DNA of 64,000 nt from Acidilutibacter cellobiosedens (GTDB taxonomy: Bacteria; Bacillota; Clostridia; Tissierellales; Acidilutibacteraceae): contig NZ_CP035282.1 of assembly GCF_004103715.1 (NCBI RefSeq), positions 920,673 to 984,672 on the forward strand, given 5' to 3'. The position numbers were made by a program, and so were the translations under genes. The notes beneath the pieces were generated by a model. It worked only from the letters and a program-made list of their open reading frames with translations, was not told where the DNA came from and made no database searches. This document shows, piece by piece, positions 44,785 to 54,624 of this stretch (its first letter is position 1; each line of letters starts with the position of its first letter).

Positions 44785-46363
44785 TTAATCCTATGTTGGA
44801 TTTATTGAAATTGATAGAATATATGATATTCCTTTTGGATTCATTTATTGAAGGACTTAAATTTAAATATCCGGTATTTTGATTACTGTCATAGAATAAG
44901 TTATCTCCTACTATTTTGGCTATGGAAGTTTCGGAATAGTTATCCATATCCAATTTTACAAGAGTATAATCGTTATTATAAGTGTTTCTTGTTATAAGTA
45001 CCAAATCGCTATTGTTGATCAGTAAATAATTTTTAATATCCAGCTGATCTTCCACAATCTTTGAATCCTTATTTAATGTGTAAGAACATAATATGTTGTT
45101 ATCATTCTTCTGAATATTTTTTAAGTAAAGCACATCTTCTTTACCGGCAAAGTTGATGTTAAATCCCTCATCTATTTTTTTAAGATCTGATCCTTCTTTT
45201 GTAATGTAAATATTTTTGTTTAAATCTTTATCATCAAATTCCGTAAAGACAAAATATTCTCCGTTAAAATCGAAGCTTGATACATTTTTATTTATGGAAA
45301 ACAGCCCTTCTGTTTTTCCCACATTCAATGTATACTTTGAAAATAGCGATGATTTTTCGGAACTGTTATTTACGAAGTAGAGGTGATTTTTATCTGCCCA
45401 TTTCATCAGCCAAATGTGATACTGACCTGACGGAGTTATATTTTTTGATGATTTGTCATTTATATTGATTAAGTATATACTTGAATTTTCATTATGGTTT
45501 TCAATTAAGGACAGATTTTTATAATCCGGACTAAATTTAGCATCATATATTAAATTGGTTGTAGAAAAAATTTTTTCCTTTTCTTTAGTCTTAATATTAT
45601 ATAACCAAAGAATTTCATATTTTCTTTTGTCAATTAAAACTTCCTGCTTATAAAGAAGATATTTATTTTGGCTATAGTCAACAACAATTCCATCATCTAT
45701 ATAATCAGATATTACGTTTTTTTCAGAAGAAATTATTTCCCCTGTATCGGCATTTGCTTTAACTTTTAAATTTACAAGGGGAAGTTTGGAATTTTCTTTG
45801 TCAAAGATACTGTTAAAGGTTATGGACCATATATAATCATCTTTATATCTTAAAAGATTTACATCGGGTATTGTATTAGGCGATATTTTAAATTGAGAAT
45901 ATATTTTGTTTAATATTTGGGTTTTGCCAACAGCTATATTAATGGGTGTGTAATTTTCATTTATTATGTTGAATTTTAAAGTATCCAATTTCTCAGATAC
46001 ATTTTTATCAAAGGATAGTAGTATTTGTGGTATTGACAGTTGAATTTTATCTTCTTCCAAAAGACGGTTAATATATATATTTACTTCGTTATCTACTTTT
46101 GTTATTTTATCGATTGTTACTCCCGAACACTCTACTAAACCCAATGAAACCAATACCGTATTATCGTTATTTTTTTTCGTTATTTCTACGTTAGGTTCTA
46201 TTGATTGATAACCCTTTGAAAGAACAATATGTTCTATTTTATATCCTATAGGTTCTTCTTCATTTTTTTTGGAAGTTTTAGATTGAGAATTATTTGTATT
46301 ATTACAGCCGACAAGCATAATCCAAATAATCGCTGTAAATATGAATAAAGATATTTTTTTCAT
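44780..46363 (-). CDS. Lipoprotein with beta-propeller-like repeats, function unknown
   Basis: A 527-residue lipoprotein: signal peptide with lipobox LVGC (Cys20), then a low-complexity Asn/Ser/Lys linker. Residues 40-220 hold two compact beta domains, and from about 225 there are repeated blocks such as LIYDAKFSPDYKNLSLIENH, YLININDKSSKNITPSGQYH and MKWADKNHLYFVNNSS, which look like TolB/WD-type propeller blades. AAGGAGG precedes the start. It is read against its neighbours and interrupts the minJ-uvrB order known from Bacillus. I cannot name a function; sensing or binding at the cell surface is a guess. Confidence 0.75.
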   Translation of the reverse strand: MKKISLFIFTAIIWIMLVGCNNTNNSQSKTSKKNEEEPIGYKIEHIVLSKGYQSIEPNVEITKKNNDNTVLVSLGLVECSGVTIDKITKVDNEVNIYINRLLEEDKIQLSIPQILLSFDKNVSEKLDTLKFNIINENYTPINIAVGKTQILNKIYSQFKISPNTIPDVNLLRYKDDYIWSITFNSIFDKENSKLPLVNLKVKANADTGEIISSEKNVISDYIDDGIVVDYSQNKYLLYKQEVLIDKRKYEILWLYNIKTKEKEKIFSTTNLIYDAKFSPDYKNLSLIENHNENSSIYLININDKSSKNITPSGQYHIWLMKWADKNHLYFVNNSSEKSSLFSKYTLNVGKTEGLFSINKNVSSFDFNGEYFVFTEFDDKDLNKNIYITKEGSDLKKIDEGFNINFAGKEDVLYLKNIQKNDNNILCSYTLNKDSKIVEDQLDIKNYLLINNSDLVLITRNTYNNDYTLVKLDMDNYSETSIAKIVGDNLFYDSNQNTGYLNLSPSINESKRNIIYSINFNKSNIGLN

Positions 46364-46465
46364 ATCATATCCTCCTTATATATCAGTTTATAATATTAAT
46401 TGCATAATATCAACTTTCTTTTTTCAAAAAATAAAAAATCTATTTATTTTTTATATGATATATAT

Positions 46466-46499
46466 TATAATAGTATTATTGCATACGAACATGCGTTCA
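46466..46499 (+). promoter_or_regulatory. uvrB promoter with LexA (SOS) box
   Basis: CGAACATGCGTTCA at 46486-46499 fits the Gram-positive LexA/DinR box CGAACRNRYGTTYC in all but the last base. It lies about 15 bases after a TATAAT -10 candidate (46466-46471) and 17 bases before the ATG, as expected for repression of the uvrBA operon. Confidence 0.85.
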
Positions 46500-46515
46500 A
46501 TGAGAGGTGATAAGT

Positions 46516-48486
46516 ATGGGTAAATTTAAAATAAGATCGGATTTTAAACTTGAAGGAGATCAACTAAGGGCGGTAAATCAGATTTCCAAGGGAATTATAG
46601 ATGGAACAAAATATCAGACTCTTTTGGGAGTTACCGGTTCGGGAAAGACTTTTACTATGGCCAATATCATTGAAAGAGTTCAAAAGCCTACTTTGATAAT
46701 TGCACATAATAAAACCTTGGCATATCAACTTGCTAGTGAATTCAGAGAGTTCTTTCCGGATAGTGCGGTAGAATATTTTGTAAGCTATTATGATTATTAT
46801 CAACCGGAAGCTTATGTGCCTCAGACGGATACTTATATTGAGAAGGATGCATCCATCAATGATGAAATAGATAAATTAAGACATTCAGCCACTGCAGCTT
46901 TATTTGAAAGAAGAGATGTGATAATTGTTGCCAGTGTATCATGTATTTATGGATTGGGAGATCCTATAGATTATGAAAATCTTGTTGTTTCTTTAAGGCC
47001 GGGAATGGTAAAGGATAGAGATGAAATAATCAAGAAGTTGGTAGATATACAATATATAAGAAATGACATTAATTTTACAAGAGGGACATTTAGAGTGAGA
47101 GGGGATGTTTTGGAAATATTCCCCGCATCATCCAGTGAACATACTATAAGAGTAGAATTCTTCGGAGATGAAATTGACAGAATAGTGGAGGTAAATTATA
47201 TTACAGGAGAAATTATAGGATTGAGGTCCCATGTATCAATATTTCCGGCATCTCATTTTGCCACTTCGGAAGATAAAGTAAAATCTGCGATTATAAGGAT
47301 TCAAAATGAGCTGGAGACAAGGCTTAAAGAACTCAGGAGTGAAAATAAACTTTTGGAAGCTCAAAGACTTGAACAGAGAACTAAATATGATTTGGAGATG
47401 CTTAAGGAGATGGGGTACTGTCAAGGAATAGAAAATTACTCCAGACATTTAAGCGGAAGGGGAGCAGGAAGCAGGCCTTTTACTTTAATAGATTATTTTC
47501 CCAAGGATTTTCTTATGATGATAGATGAATCTCATGTAACGATACCCCAGATAAGGGGTATGTATGAAGGGGATAAATCGAGAAAAACCACTTTGGTAGA
47601 ATATGGTTTTAGACTTCCTTCGGCATTGGATAACAGACCTCTTAAATTTAATGAGTTTGAAGATCATATTAATCAAATAGTATTTGTAAGTGCAACTCCC
47701 GGACCTTATGAGATTAAACATTCGGCAAAAGTTGTAGAACAGATTATAAGGCCTACGGGATTATTGGATCCGGAATTGGAAGTAAGGCCTACACAACATC
47801 AGATAGATAATCTGATTAAGGAAATAAGGATAAGAGCTGAAAGGAAGGAAAGAGTTCTTGTTACGACTTTAACTAAAAAGATGGCAGAGGATTTAACAAA
47901 TTATTTTAAAGAGATAGGAATAAAAGTTACTTATCTTCATTCTGATATAAAAACCATAGAAAGAATGGAAATCATCAGGGATTTAAGAATGGGTAAGTAT
48001 GATGTCTTGGTAGGGATAAATTTGTTGAGAGAAGGATTGGATTTACCGGAAGTATCATTAATAGCCATACTGGATGCGGACAAAGAAGGATTTTTAAGAA
48101 GCGAGACCTCCTTAGTTCAGACTATAGGGAGAGCTGCAAGAAATGTGAATGGAAAGGTAATAATGTATGGAGATGTTATTACGGAATCAATGAACAAAGC
48201 AATAACTGAAACTTACAGAAGAAGAAAGATACAAGATGAATATAATAAAGAACATCACATAATTCCTAAAACTATAAAGAAAGGGATACGGGATATTATA
48301 GAAGCTACAAAGGTCGTGGAGGAAGACGGTAAATATGATACAAAGGTATCCAAGGTTGAAGCTTTAGATATGATCGAAAATTTAAGAGAGGAAATGCTGA
48401 AAGAAGCAGAAAACTTAAACTTTGAAAAAGCGGCAGAATTAAGAGATAAAATGATAGAGCTAAAGAAAAAGGTAAACCAGAGGTGA
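46516..48486 (+). CDS. uvrB: Excinuclease ABC subunit B
   Basis: A 656-residue DNA-damage verification helicase of nucleotide excision repair. Walker A is GVTGSGKT at residues 38-45; the beta-hairpin region [21 protein letters not shown] that locks onto DNA is present, followed by helicase motif LMIDESHVT and the C-terminal UVR motif ([10 protein letters not shown]) that contacts UvrC. The ATG at 46516 has AGAGGTGA upstream. It is controlled by the LexA box just ahead and overlaps no gene; uvrA follows after four bases. Confidence 0.98.
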   Translation: MGKFKIRSDFKLEGDQLRAVNQISKGIIDGTKYQTLLGVTGSGKTFTMANIIERVQKPTLIIAHNKTLAYQLASEFREFFPDSAVEYFVSYYDYYQPEAYVPQTDTYIEKDASINDEIDKLRHSATAALFERRDVIIVASVSCIYGLGDPIDYENLVVSLRPGMVKDRDEIIKKLVDIQYIRNDINFTRGTFRVRGDVLEIFPASSSEHTIRVEFFGDEIDRIVEVNYITGEIIGLRSHVSIFPASHFATSEDKVKSAIIRIQNELETRLKELRSENKLLEAQRLEQRTKYDLEMLKEMGYCQGIENYSRHLSGRGAGSRPFTLIDYFPKDFLMMIDESHVTIPQIRGMYEGDKSRKTTLVEYGFRLPSALDNRPLKFNEFEDHINQIVFVSATPGPYEIKHSAKVVEQIIRPTGLLDPELEVRPTQHQIDNLIKEIRIRAERKERVLVTTLTKKMAEDLTNYFKEIGIKVTYLHSDIKTIERMEIIRDLRMGKYDVLVGINLLREGLDLPEVSLIAILDADKEGFLRSETSLVQTIGRAARNVNGKVIMYGDVITESMNKAITETYRRRKIQDEYNKEHHIIPKTIKKGIRDIIEATKVVEEDGKYDTKVSKVEALDMIENLREEMLKEAENLNFEKAAELRDKMIELKKKVNQR

Positions 48487-48490
48487 TAAA

Positions 48491-51310
48491 ATGTCAAAGG
48501 AAAATATAATAATAAAAGGGGCAAGAGAACATAATTTAAAAAACATTGATGTAGAACTTCCAAGAAACAAGTTGATAGTTATTACAGGGCTAAGCGGTTC
48601 AGGAAAGTCTTCTCTTGCTTTTGATACCATTTATGCAGAAGGACAAAGAAGATATGTCGAAAGCCTTTCCTCTTATGCCAGACAATTCTTGGGACAAATG
48701 GAGAAGCCGGATGTGGATTACATAGAGGGACTTTCTCCTGCCATATCCATAGATCAGAAGACGACCAATAAAAATCCCAGATCTACAGTAGGAACCGTAA
48801 CTGAAATATATGATTATCTGAGACTGCTGTTTGCACGAATAGGAACTCCTTATTGCTATAAATGCGGAAAGGAAATTTCAAGTCAGACGGTAGACCAGAT
48901 GGTAGATAAAATAATGAGTCTAAATGATAAAACAAGAATCCAAATTCTTTCTCCCATAGTAAGGGGAAAGAAAGGAGAGCATCAAAAAATCATCGAAAAT
49001 ATAAAAAAGGACGGTTTTTTAAGGGTAGTAGTAGACGGTCAAACCTATGAAGTATCGGATGAAATAAAAATGGAAAAGAATAAGAAACATACTATTGAAG
49101 TAGTAGTTGATAGGGTGGTAGTAAAAGAAGGAGTAGAAGGAAGACTTACGGATTCCCTTGAAACGGCTCTTAAATTATCCGACGGCCTTGTAATAATTGA
49201 TATTATAGGGAAAGAAAAAATAATGTTCAGTGAAAAACTTGCATGTCCTGACTGCGGAGTTGTTATAGAAGAACTTTCTCCGAGGATGTTTTCTTTTAAC
49301 AGCCCCTTTGGAATGTGTCCGGAGTGTAATGGAATAGGATATTATAAAAAAATTGATCCGGACCTTATAATTCCAAATCCCTCTTTAAGTATAAATCAAG
49401 GAGGGCTTGCTCCTTACAGTGGTTCTGCAGAAGATACTTATTATTATCAGATATTTAAAACAATAGCCGATTCCTATAACTTTAACATGGATGCTCCATT
49501 AGATACTGCTCCCAAAGAATTTTTGAATGAGATTTTATATGGAACTAAGGGGTCAATTAGTTTTGAATTTAACAGCCATTTTAGCGGAAGACGAAGTTTT
49601 AACGGAAGATTTGAGGGTATCGTTCCGAATTTGGAAAGAAGATATAGGGAGACCAATTCAGATTATATAAGGGATAAGATTAACGATTTTATGGCTGAAA
49701 GGCCGTGTACCAAATGTCACGGAAAAAGGCTTAAAGATGAAATATTGGCGGTAAAAATTAATGGTCTGAATATATGGGATGTTACCAATCTTTCTTTAAA
49801 ATCGGCTCTTGATTTTTTTAACAACATAAAGCTTACGGAAAGACAAGAACTCATTGCTCATCAGATTTTGAAAGAAATAAGATCAAGGTTGAAATTTCTT
49901 CAAGATGTAGGCCTTGAATATTTGACGTTGTCAAGAAGCGCCTCAACATTATCGGGAGGGGAGTCTCAGAGAATCCGTCTAGCTACTCAAATAGGGTCAA
50001 GCCTTGTGGGAGTTGTATATGTATTGGACGAACCGAGTATAGGGCTTCATCAGAGAGATAATGAAAAGCTTCTAAAGACGCTGAAAAATTTAAGGGATCT
50101 GGGCAATACCCTTATAGTTGTGGAGCATGATGAAGATACAATGAGAAATGCCGATTATATCGTAGATATCGGTCCGGGAGCGGGAATTCACGGAGGATAT
50201 TTAGTTGCCGAAGGGACGGTAAAGGACATAGAAAAATGTAAAGAATCCATAACAGGACAGTATTTATCGGGGAAGAAAAAAATCGATATTCCTGATAAGA
50301 GAAGAGAACCAAATGGAAAATGGATTGAAATTGTAGGAGCTAAAGAAAATAATTTGAAAAATATTGATGTCAAGATACCTCTTGGAGTACTTACCTGTGT
50401 TACCGGAGTGTCAGGTTCGGGCAAAAGTACTTTAATAAATGAAATATTATATAAAAGCCTTGCTCAGAAATTGAACAGATCGAAGGCAAAGCCCGGAAAG
50501 TACGACGAAATAAGGGGAGTAGAAAATTTGGACAAAGTAATTGTTATAGACCAGTCCCCTATAGGAAGAACTCCCAGGTCTAATCCTGCTACTTATACAG
50601 GAGTTTTTGATTATATAAGGGATGTATTTGCTATGACTCCAGATGCTAAAATGAAGGGGTATAAAAAAGGAAGATTTAGTTTTAATGTAAAAGGCGGAAG
50701 ATGTGAGGCGTGTAACGGGGACGGAATAATTAAAATTGAAATGCATTTTCTTCCCGATGTGTACGTGCCTTGCGAGGTGTGCAAAGGAAAGAGGTACAAT
50801 AGAGAAACTCTCCAGGTAAAATATAAGGGAAAAAGCATATCGGATATTTTGGATATGACAGTGGAAGAGGCAGTTGGATTTTTTGAAAATATCCCTAATA
50901 TAAAAAGAAAAATTCAAACCTTATATGATGTAGGGCTGGGATATATAAAATTGGGGCAGCCTTCAACCCAACTTTCAGGAGGAGAAGCACAGAGGATAAA
51001 GCTTGCCACGGAATTGAGCAAAAGAAGTACCGGAAAAACTTTGTATGTTTTGGATGAGCCTACGACAGGTCTTCATGTAGCTGATATTCATAAATTAATA
51101 AATATATTGGAAAAATTGGTGGAGGGAGGCAATTCCGTAGTGGTAATCGAACATAATATGGATGTAATTAAAGCTTCTGATTATATACTGGATTTAGGAC
51201 CCGAAGGTGGAGATGAGGGCGGAAGAGTCATAGCCCAAGGAACTCCCGAGGAGGTAGCGAAAGTAAAGAATTCTTATACGGGACAATTCTTAAAGAAAAT
51301 CCTTGAATAA
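48491..51310 (+). CDS. uvrA: Excinuclease ABC subunit A
   Basis: A 939-residue damage sensor with two ABC ATPase modules. The first P-loop is GLSGSGKSS, the second GVSGSGKST; signatures are [10 protein letters not shown] and [10 protein letters not shown]; zinc-binding CxxC pairs appear in CYKCG, CPDCG...CPECN and CEACNGDG...CEVCKGKR. Standard length. It is cotranscribed with uvrB (four-base gap) and so also under SOS control. No strong terminator follows; a -10-like TATAAT at 51339-51344 precedes the next gene. Confidence 0.98.
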   Translation: MSKENIIIKGAREHNLKNIDVELPRNKLIVITGLSGSGKSSLAFDTIYAEGQRRYVESLSSYARQFLGQMEKPDVDYIEGLSPAISIDQKTTNKNPRSTVGTVTEIYDYLRLLFARIGTPYCYKCGKEISSQTVDQMVDKIMSLNDKTRIQILSPIVRGKKGEHQKIIENIKKDGFLRVVVDGQTYEVSDEIKMEKNKKHTIEVVVDRVVVKEGVEGRLTDSLETALKLSDGLVIIDIIGKEKIMFSEKLACPDCGVVIEELSPRMFSFNSPFGMCPECNGIGYYKKIDPDLIIPNPSLSINQGGLAPYSGSAEDTYYYQIFKTIADSYNFNMDAPLDTAPKEFLNEILYGTKGSISFEFNSHFSGRRSFNGRFEGIVPNLERRYRETNSDYIRDKINDFMAERPCTKCHGKRLKDEILAVKINGLNIWDVTNLSLKSALDFFNNIKLTERQELIAHQILKEIRSRLKFLQDVGLEYLTLSRSASTLSGGESQRIRLATQIGSSLVGVVYVLDEPSIGLHQRDNEKLLKTLKNLRDLGNTLIVVEHDEDTMRNADYIVDIGPGAGIHGGYLVAEGTVKDIEKCKESITGQYLSGKKKIDIPDKRREPNGKWIEIVGAKENNLKNIDVKIPLGVLTCVTGVSGSGKSTLINEILYKSLAQKLNRSKAKPGKYDEIRGVENLDKVIVIDQSPIGRTPRSNPATYTGVFDYIRDVFAMTPDAKMKGYKKGRFSFNVKGGRCEACNGDGIIKIEMHFLPDVYVPCEVCKGKRYNRETLQVKYKGKSISDILDMTVEEAVGFFENIPNIKRKIQTLYDVGLGYIKLGQPSTQLSGGEAQRIKLATELSKRSTGKTLYVLDEPTTGLHVADIHKLINILEKLVEGGNSVVVIEHNMDVIKASDYILDLGPEGGDEGGRVIAQGTPEEVAKVKNSYTGQFLKKILE

Positions 51311-51366
51311 ATTGAGTTTAAAATCCTCAAATTTTGTCTATAATTCCTTTAAAGGAGGGGTTATAG

Positions 51367-51915
51367 ATGAAAAAGAGGATTTTTTTATTTATTGTTGTTA
51401 TGGTTATGGCTTTTATGATATACTCAATGGCATTTTCTCAAGGGGAATCGGTAAAGATAAATGTGTTCTTTAAGGAGTTTGTATTGAAAGTAAAGGACGA
51501 ATGGACGAATTTGGGCAGAAGTGTATTTATATATAATAACAGGATATATGCACCTATTTCCGAAATAGTGAGAATCATGGGAGGAGAGGCGGCCTTAGAT
51601 GAAGAGAACAAAACAGTAGAAATAAAAACATATAAGGATTTTTCCGAATGTGATTATCTTAAAGAAGAAAAATTTGTCTATGGCTTGATTACTGAAATAA
51701 ATTATGAAAAGAATGAGGTGGAAATAGAACAGCATTTTGATGATAATTCCGTAGAAGTATTTCCGGTATTGAAAGTAAGAGAGAATGTAATAATTCTATT
51801 TGAGAGAAACGAAAATAAAATGAATATTTCATTTAAGGATTTAAAAGTTGGAGATGTAATAGGGGCGACACTGGATAAGGATGGATATGTGAGAGGAATT
51901 ATCCTGTCAAGGTAA
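51367..51915 (+). CDS. Exported protein with copper-amine-oxidase-like stalk domain
   Basis: A 182-residue protein with a signal peptide or anchor (residues 4-24) and a stalk domain of the copper amine oxidase N-terminal type (about 45-95: FIYNNRIYAPISEIVRIMGGEAALDE-like pattern), a fold common on clostridial surface proteins. The C-terminal 80 residues, with VYGLITEINYEKNEVEIEQ and FKDLKVGDVIGATLDKDGYV, form a small beta domain. AAAGGAGGGG precedes the ATG. No catalytic residues are evident; it may be a structural or binding module. Confidence 0.72.
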   Translation: MKKRIFLFIVVMVMAFMIYSMAFSQGESVKINVFFKEFVLKVKDEWTNLGRSVFIYNNRIYAPISEIVRIMGGEAALDEENKTVEIKTYKDFSECDYLKEEKFVYGLITEINYEKNEVEIEQHFDDNSVEVFPVLKVRENVIILFERNENKMNISFKDLKVGDVIGATLDKDGYVRGIILSR

Positions 51916-51950
51916 TTAATTAATATTTGTTAAAATAAAATACTCTTATC

Positions 51951-51962
51951 TTGTGATATAAT
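51951..51962 (+). promoter_or_regulatory. Extended -10 promoter of aminopeptidase P gene
   Basis: TTGTGATATAAT, the same 12-mer seen before mtaD and the MTAP/PNP-family gene, 37 bases before the start codon. No clear -35. Confidence 0.55.
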
Positions 51963-51998
51963 GAATGTAATATAATGAAATTACAAGGAGGTAAGAGG

Positions 51999-53777
51999 AT
52001 GATCATTAATGAAAGAATTAAAAACTTGAGAAAATTAATGAAGGAAAAAGGGATAAATGCTTATATTATACCGACTTTTGATCCTCATCAGAGCGAATAT
52101 CTTGGAGATCATTGGCAGGATCGGGTATGGATTTCAGGATTTACCGGTTCTGCAGGGACCGTAGTGATAACTGAAAGGAAAGCAATACTGTGGACTGATG
52201 GCCGATATTTTATTCAAGCGGAAAAACAAATTAAAGATAGTGAAATAGAGTTGTTTAAAATGGGAATGCCGGGAGTTCCTACTTATCAGGAATGGATTAT
52301 CGATAATTTGAAGCTGGGAGATACTGTTGGAATAAACGGAAAAATATTTCCCCAGTCGGATGTAAAGAATATGGAGAAAAAGTTTTCTTCGAAAAATATA
52401 AAGATTGTCGATAGTGAGGATTTGATAGAAGAATTGTGGTCGGACAGACCTGAGCTTCCGATGGATAAAATATTTGTTCATGATGCCAAATATGCAGGGA
52501 AGACTCCAAGAGAAAAAATTGAAGAAGTAAGAAGGGAATTGAAAAAGAAAGGGGCAGACTATTATATACTGGGCAGTTTAGATGATATAGCATGGCTTTA
52601 TAATATCAGGGGCAATGATGTCAGATGTAATCCTGTAGTTACCTCTTATGCTTTGATATCCATGGATAAGGCATTTCTTTTTGTTCATCAAGAAAAGGTT
52701 CCAAATGAAGTCAGAGAAGAGTTAAAGAAAAATGGAATCGATATAGAAGAATACAATGAAATAAGAAAATATGCAGAAGAAATTCCGAGAGGAAAAAATG
52801 TGTTTTTAGATCCTTCAAGAATCAACAGATGGTTATATAAAAGCATACCTAAGGAGTGCCATGTAATAGAAGGAATTAATATTACAACAACATTAAAAGG
52901 AGTTAAAAATTCCGTAGAGATAGAAAATCTAAAAAATGCTTATATAAAAGACGGAGTAGCTTTGGTAAAATTCATCTATTGGCTTAAAAACAATATAGGA
53001 AGAATTTCCATGACTGAAATATCTGCTGAGAATAAATTGGAGGATTTCAGAAAACAACAGGAATTATTTGTTGAACCGAGTTTTGATACCATATGTGCCT
53101 ATAAGGATCATGCTGCAATGATGCACTATTCAGCTACAAAAGAATCTCAGTATACTTTAGAAAAAGAAGGTATGCTCCTTATAGATTCGGGAGGTCAATA
53201 TTTAGACGGAACTACGGATATAACCAGAACCTTTATTCTCGGAAATATTTCCGAAGAGGAAAAAAGAAGTTATACACTGACCTTGAAAGGGCATATAGAT
53301 CTGATAAAAACCAGATTTTTATATGGGGCCACAGGTTCGAGTTTGGATATTATGGCAAGATTTCCTTTATGGCAGGAAGGAATAGACTATAAGTGCGGCA
53401 CAGGTCATGGAGTAGGATTTTTCTTGAATGTCCATGAAGGCCCTCATACAATAAGCCCTGTTCCTAACAAGGTTAAGATGGAAAAAGGTATGGTGGTGAC
53501 CGTTGAACCGGGAGTATATAAGGAAGGAAAATATGGTATAAGAATAGAAAACGATGTTGTAGTCGAGGAAGATATAAATACCGATTCAGGACAGTTCATG
53601 AAATTTGAAATTCTGTCTTACTGTCCTATAGATTTGGAAGGAATAATTCCGGAACTTCTTGATGAGAGTGAGAGAAAATGGCTGAATGATTATCATGAGA
53701 AGGTATATGATAAATTATCTCCTTACCTAAATGGAGAAGAAAAAAGATGGCTTAAGGAAGTAACAAGGAATATATAA
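51999..53777 (+). CDS. Aminopeptidase P family protein (M24B, Xaa-Pro aminopeptidase)
   Basis: A 592-residue cytoplasmic metallopeptidase of the long eukaryotic-like aminopeptidase P type (three domains: two creatinase-like N-terminal domains and a pita-bread catalytic domain from about 310). Metal ligands are in LLIDSGGQYLDGTTDITRT (two Asp), GHGVGFFLNVHEGPH (His), VEPGVY (Glu) and GIRIENDVVV (Glu). It releases N-terminal residues ahead of proline. The ATG at 51999 follows AAGGAGG; the frame is open to 51975. Followed by a bidirectional terminator. Confidence 0.93.
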   Translation: MIINERIKNLRKLMKEKGINAYIIPTFDPHQSEYLGDHWQDRVWISGFTGSAGTVVITERKAILWTDGRYFIQAEKQIKDSEIELFKMGMPGVPTYQEWIIDNLKLGDTVGINGKIFPQSDVKNMEKKFSSKNIKIVDSEDLIEELWSDRPELPMDKIFVHDAKYAGKTPREKIEEVRRELKKKGADYYILGSLDDIAWLYNIRGNDVRCNPVVTSYALISMDKAFLFVHQEKVPNEVREELKKNGIDIEEYNEIRKYAEEIPRGKNVFLDPSRINRWLYKSIPKECHVIEGINITTTLKGVKNSVEIENLKNAYIKDGVALVKFIYWLKNNIGRISMTEISAENKLEDFRKQQELFVEPSFDTICAYKDHAAMMHYSATKESQYTLEKEGMLLIDSGGQYLDGTTDITRTFILGNISEEEKRSYTLTLKGHIDLIKTRFLYGATGSSLDIMARFPLWQEGIDYKCGTGHGVGFFLNVHEGPHTISPVPNKVKMEKGMVVTVEPGVYKEGKYGIRIENDVVVEEDINTDSGQFMKFEILSYCPIDLEGIIPELLDESERKWLNDYHEKVYDKLSPYLNGEEKRWLKEVTRNI

Positions 53778-53791
53778 TTATATATGGATTT

Positions 53792-53829
53792 AAGAAAGAT
53801 CAGCTGTAAAAATCAACTGATCTTTCTTG
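53792..53829. terminator. Bidirectional terminator after aminopeptidase P gene
   Basis: A perfect 12-bp stem AAGAAAGATCAG/CTGATCTTTCTT with a short loop; it overlaps the stop of the convergent gene at 53813. Confidence 0.75.
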
Positions 53830-54493
53830 TTTCTATTTTGTTTTTTTTAAGAACAGATATTATTTTATTTATTGTGTTCTTATCTTCTTTTAATACTAAT
53901 TTTCCCTGCTCGTATTGAATAAATATCTGAATTTTATCGGGGCAGGAAATATAACTGTCTATTGCATTATAAGGATAGTACCCTTCCAGATTGTCTATAG
54001 GTTTTCCGAGAGGGATATATAATCTTAAGTCCAATCCGAAAACTATTATTCCATTTTCCGTGAAATAAGTTTTCAAACTATTTTTTGAAACCCTTAACAA
54101 AAGTTCAAATATTACAATCGAAGGGAAAAACATAAATATATTAATTAAAGGAACGTTTTTGAACGATAAATCCCTTATAAGAGGGGTAAAATATATAAGA
54201 AATACTAATAAATAAATCCAAAGTTTTTCTGACAATGTAAATTTATCGATGTTTGCGGAAAGAAGTACCTTTTCCTTTAGTAACAGTTTTTTATTCCATC
54301 TTTTATTTAAAGAGCCTTGAAAAGTTATAAAAAACATAAGACCTAATGTCAATATGAGGTTTATTAAAATAGTTCTGGTGTTTTGGTTATTTAAATTGAA
54401 AAAAAGGCTCATGGTATTGGAAAGAGCATATATAAATATTATAGTTACTAAAATGGATATAAAAAAGGATAAAGATTTTTTAACTGATATCAT
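53813..54493 (-). CDS. Hypothetical membrane protein
   Basis: A 226-residue protein with four predicted spans in two pairs (about residues 8-30, 40-60, 88-108 and 115-135) and a cytoplasmic C-terminal domain of about 80 residues with alternating beta strands, LKTYFTENGIIVFGLDLRLY and IQIFIQYEQGKLVLKED. The layout resembles bacterial PH-domain (DUF5673/YcxB-like) membrane proteins, though I cannot name the family with confidence. GGGAGGTAAA precedes its start. It stands alone on the minus strand between plus-strand genes. Confidence 0.68.
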   Translation of the reverse strand: MISVKKSLSFFISILVTIIFIYALSNTMSLFFNLNNQNTRTILINLILTLGLMFFITFQGSLNKRWNKKLLLKEKVLLSANIDKFTLSEKLWIYLLVFLIYFTPLIRDLSFKNVPLINIFMFFPSIVIFELLLRVSKNSLKTYFTENGIIVFGLDLRLYIPLGKPIDNLEGYYPYNAIDSYISCPDKIQIFIQYEQGKLVLKEDKNTINKIISVLKKNKIETRKIS

Positions 54494-54554
54494 TCATTTA
54501 CCTCCCGATTTTCTGTATTAATATTATTATACAATAATAAAAAAATCTGTTCAA

Positions 54555-54582
54555 TTGTATACTGATAATGTGATAATATATT
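54555..54582 (+). promoter_or_regulatory. Possible uvrC promoter
   Basis: TTGTAT (54555-54560), 16-base spacer, TATATT (54577-54582). No LexA box is seen here. Confidence 0.45.
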
Positions 54583-54624
54583 TTAGAAGATTAAAACTTA
54601 TATTTTAATGACAAAGGTGATTTT

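Noticed and set aside
50447-50917. 156-codon minus-strand open frame inside uvrA
   Set aside because: Antisense shadow of conserved UvrA sequence with biased composition and no supporting signals.
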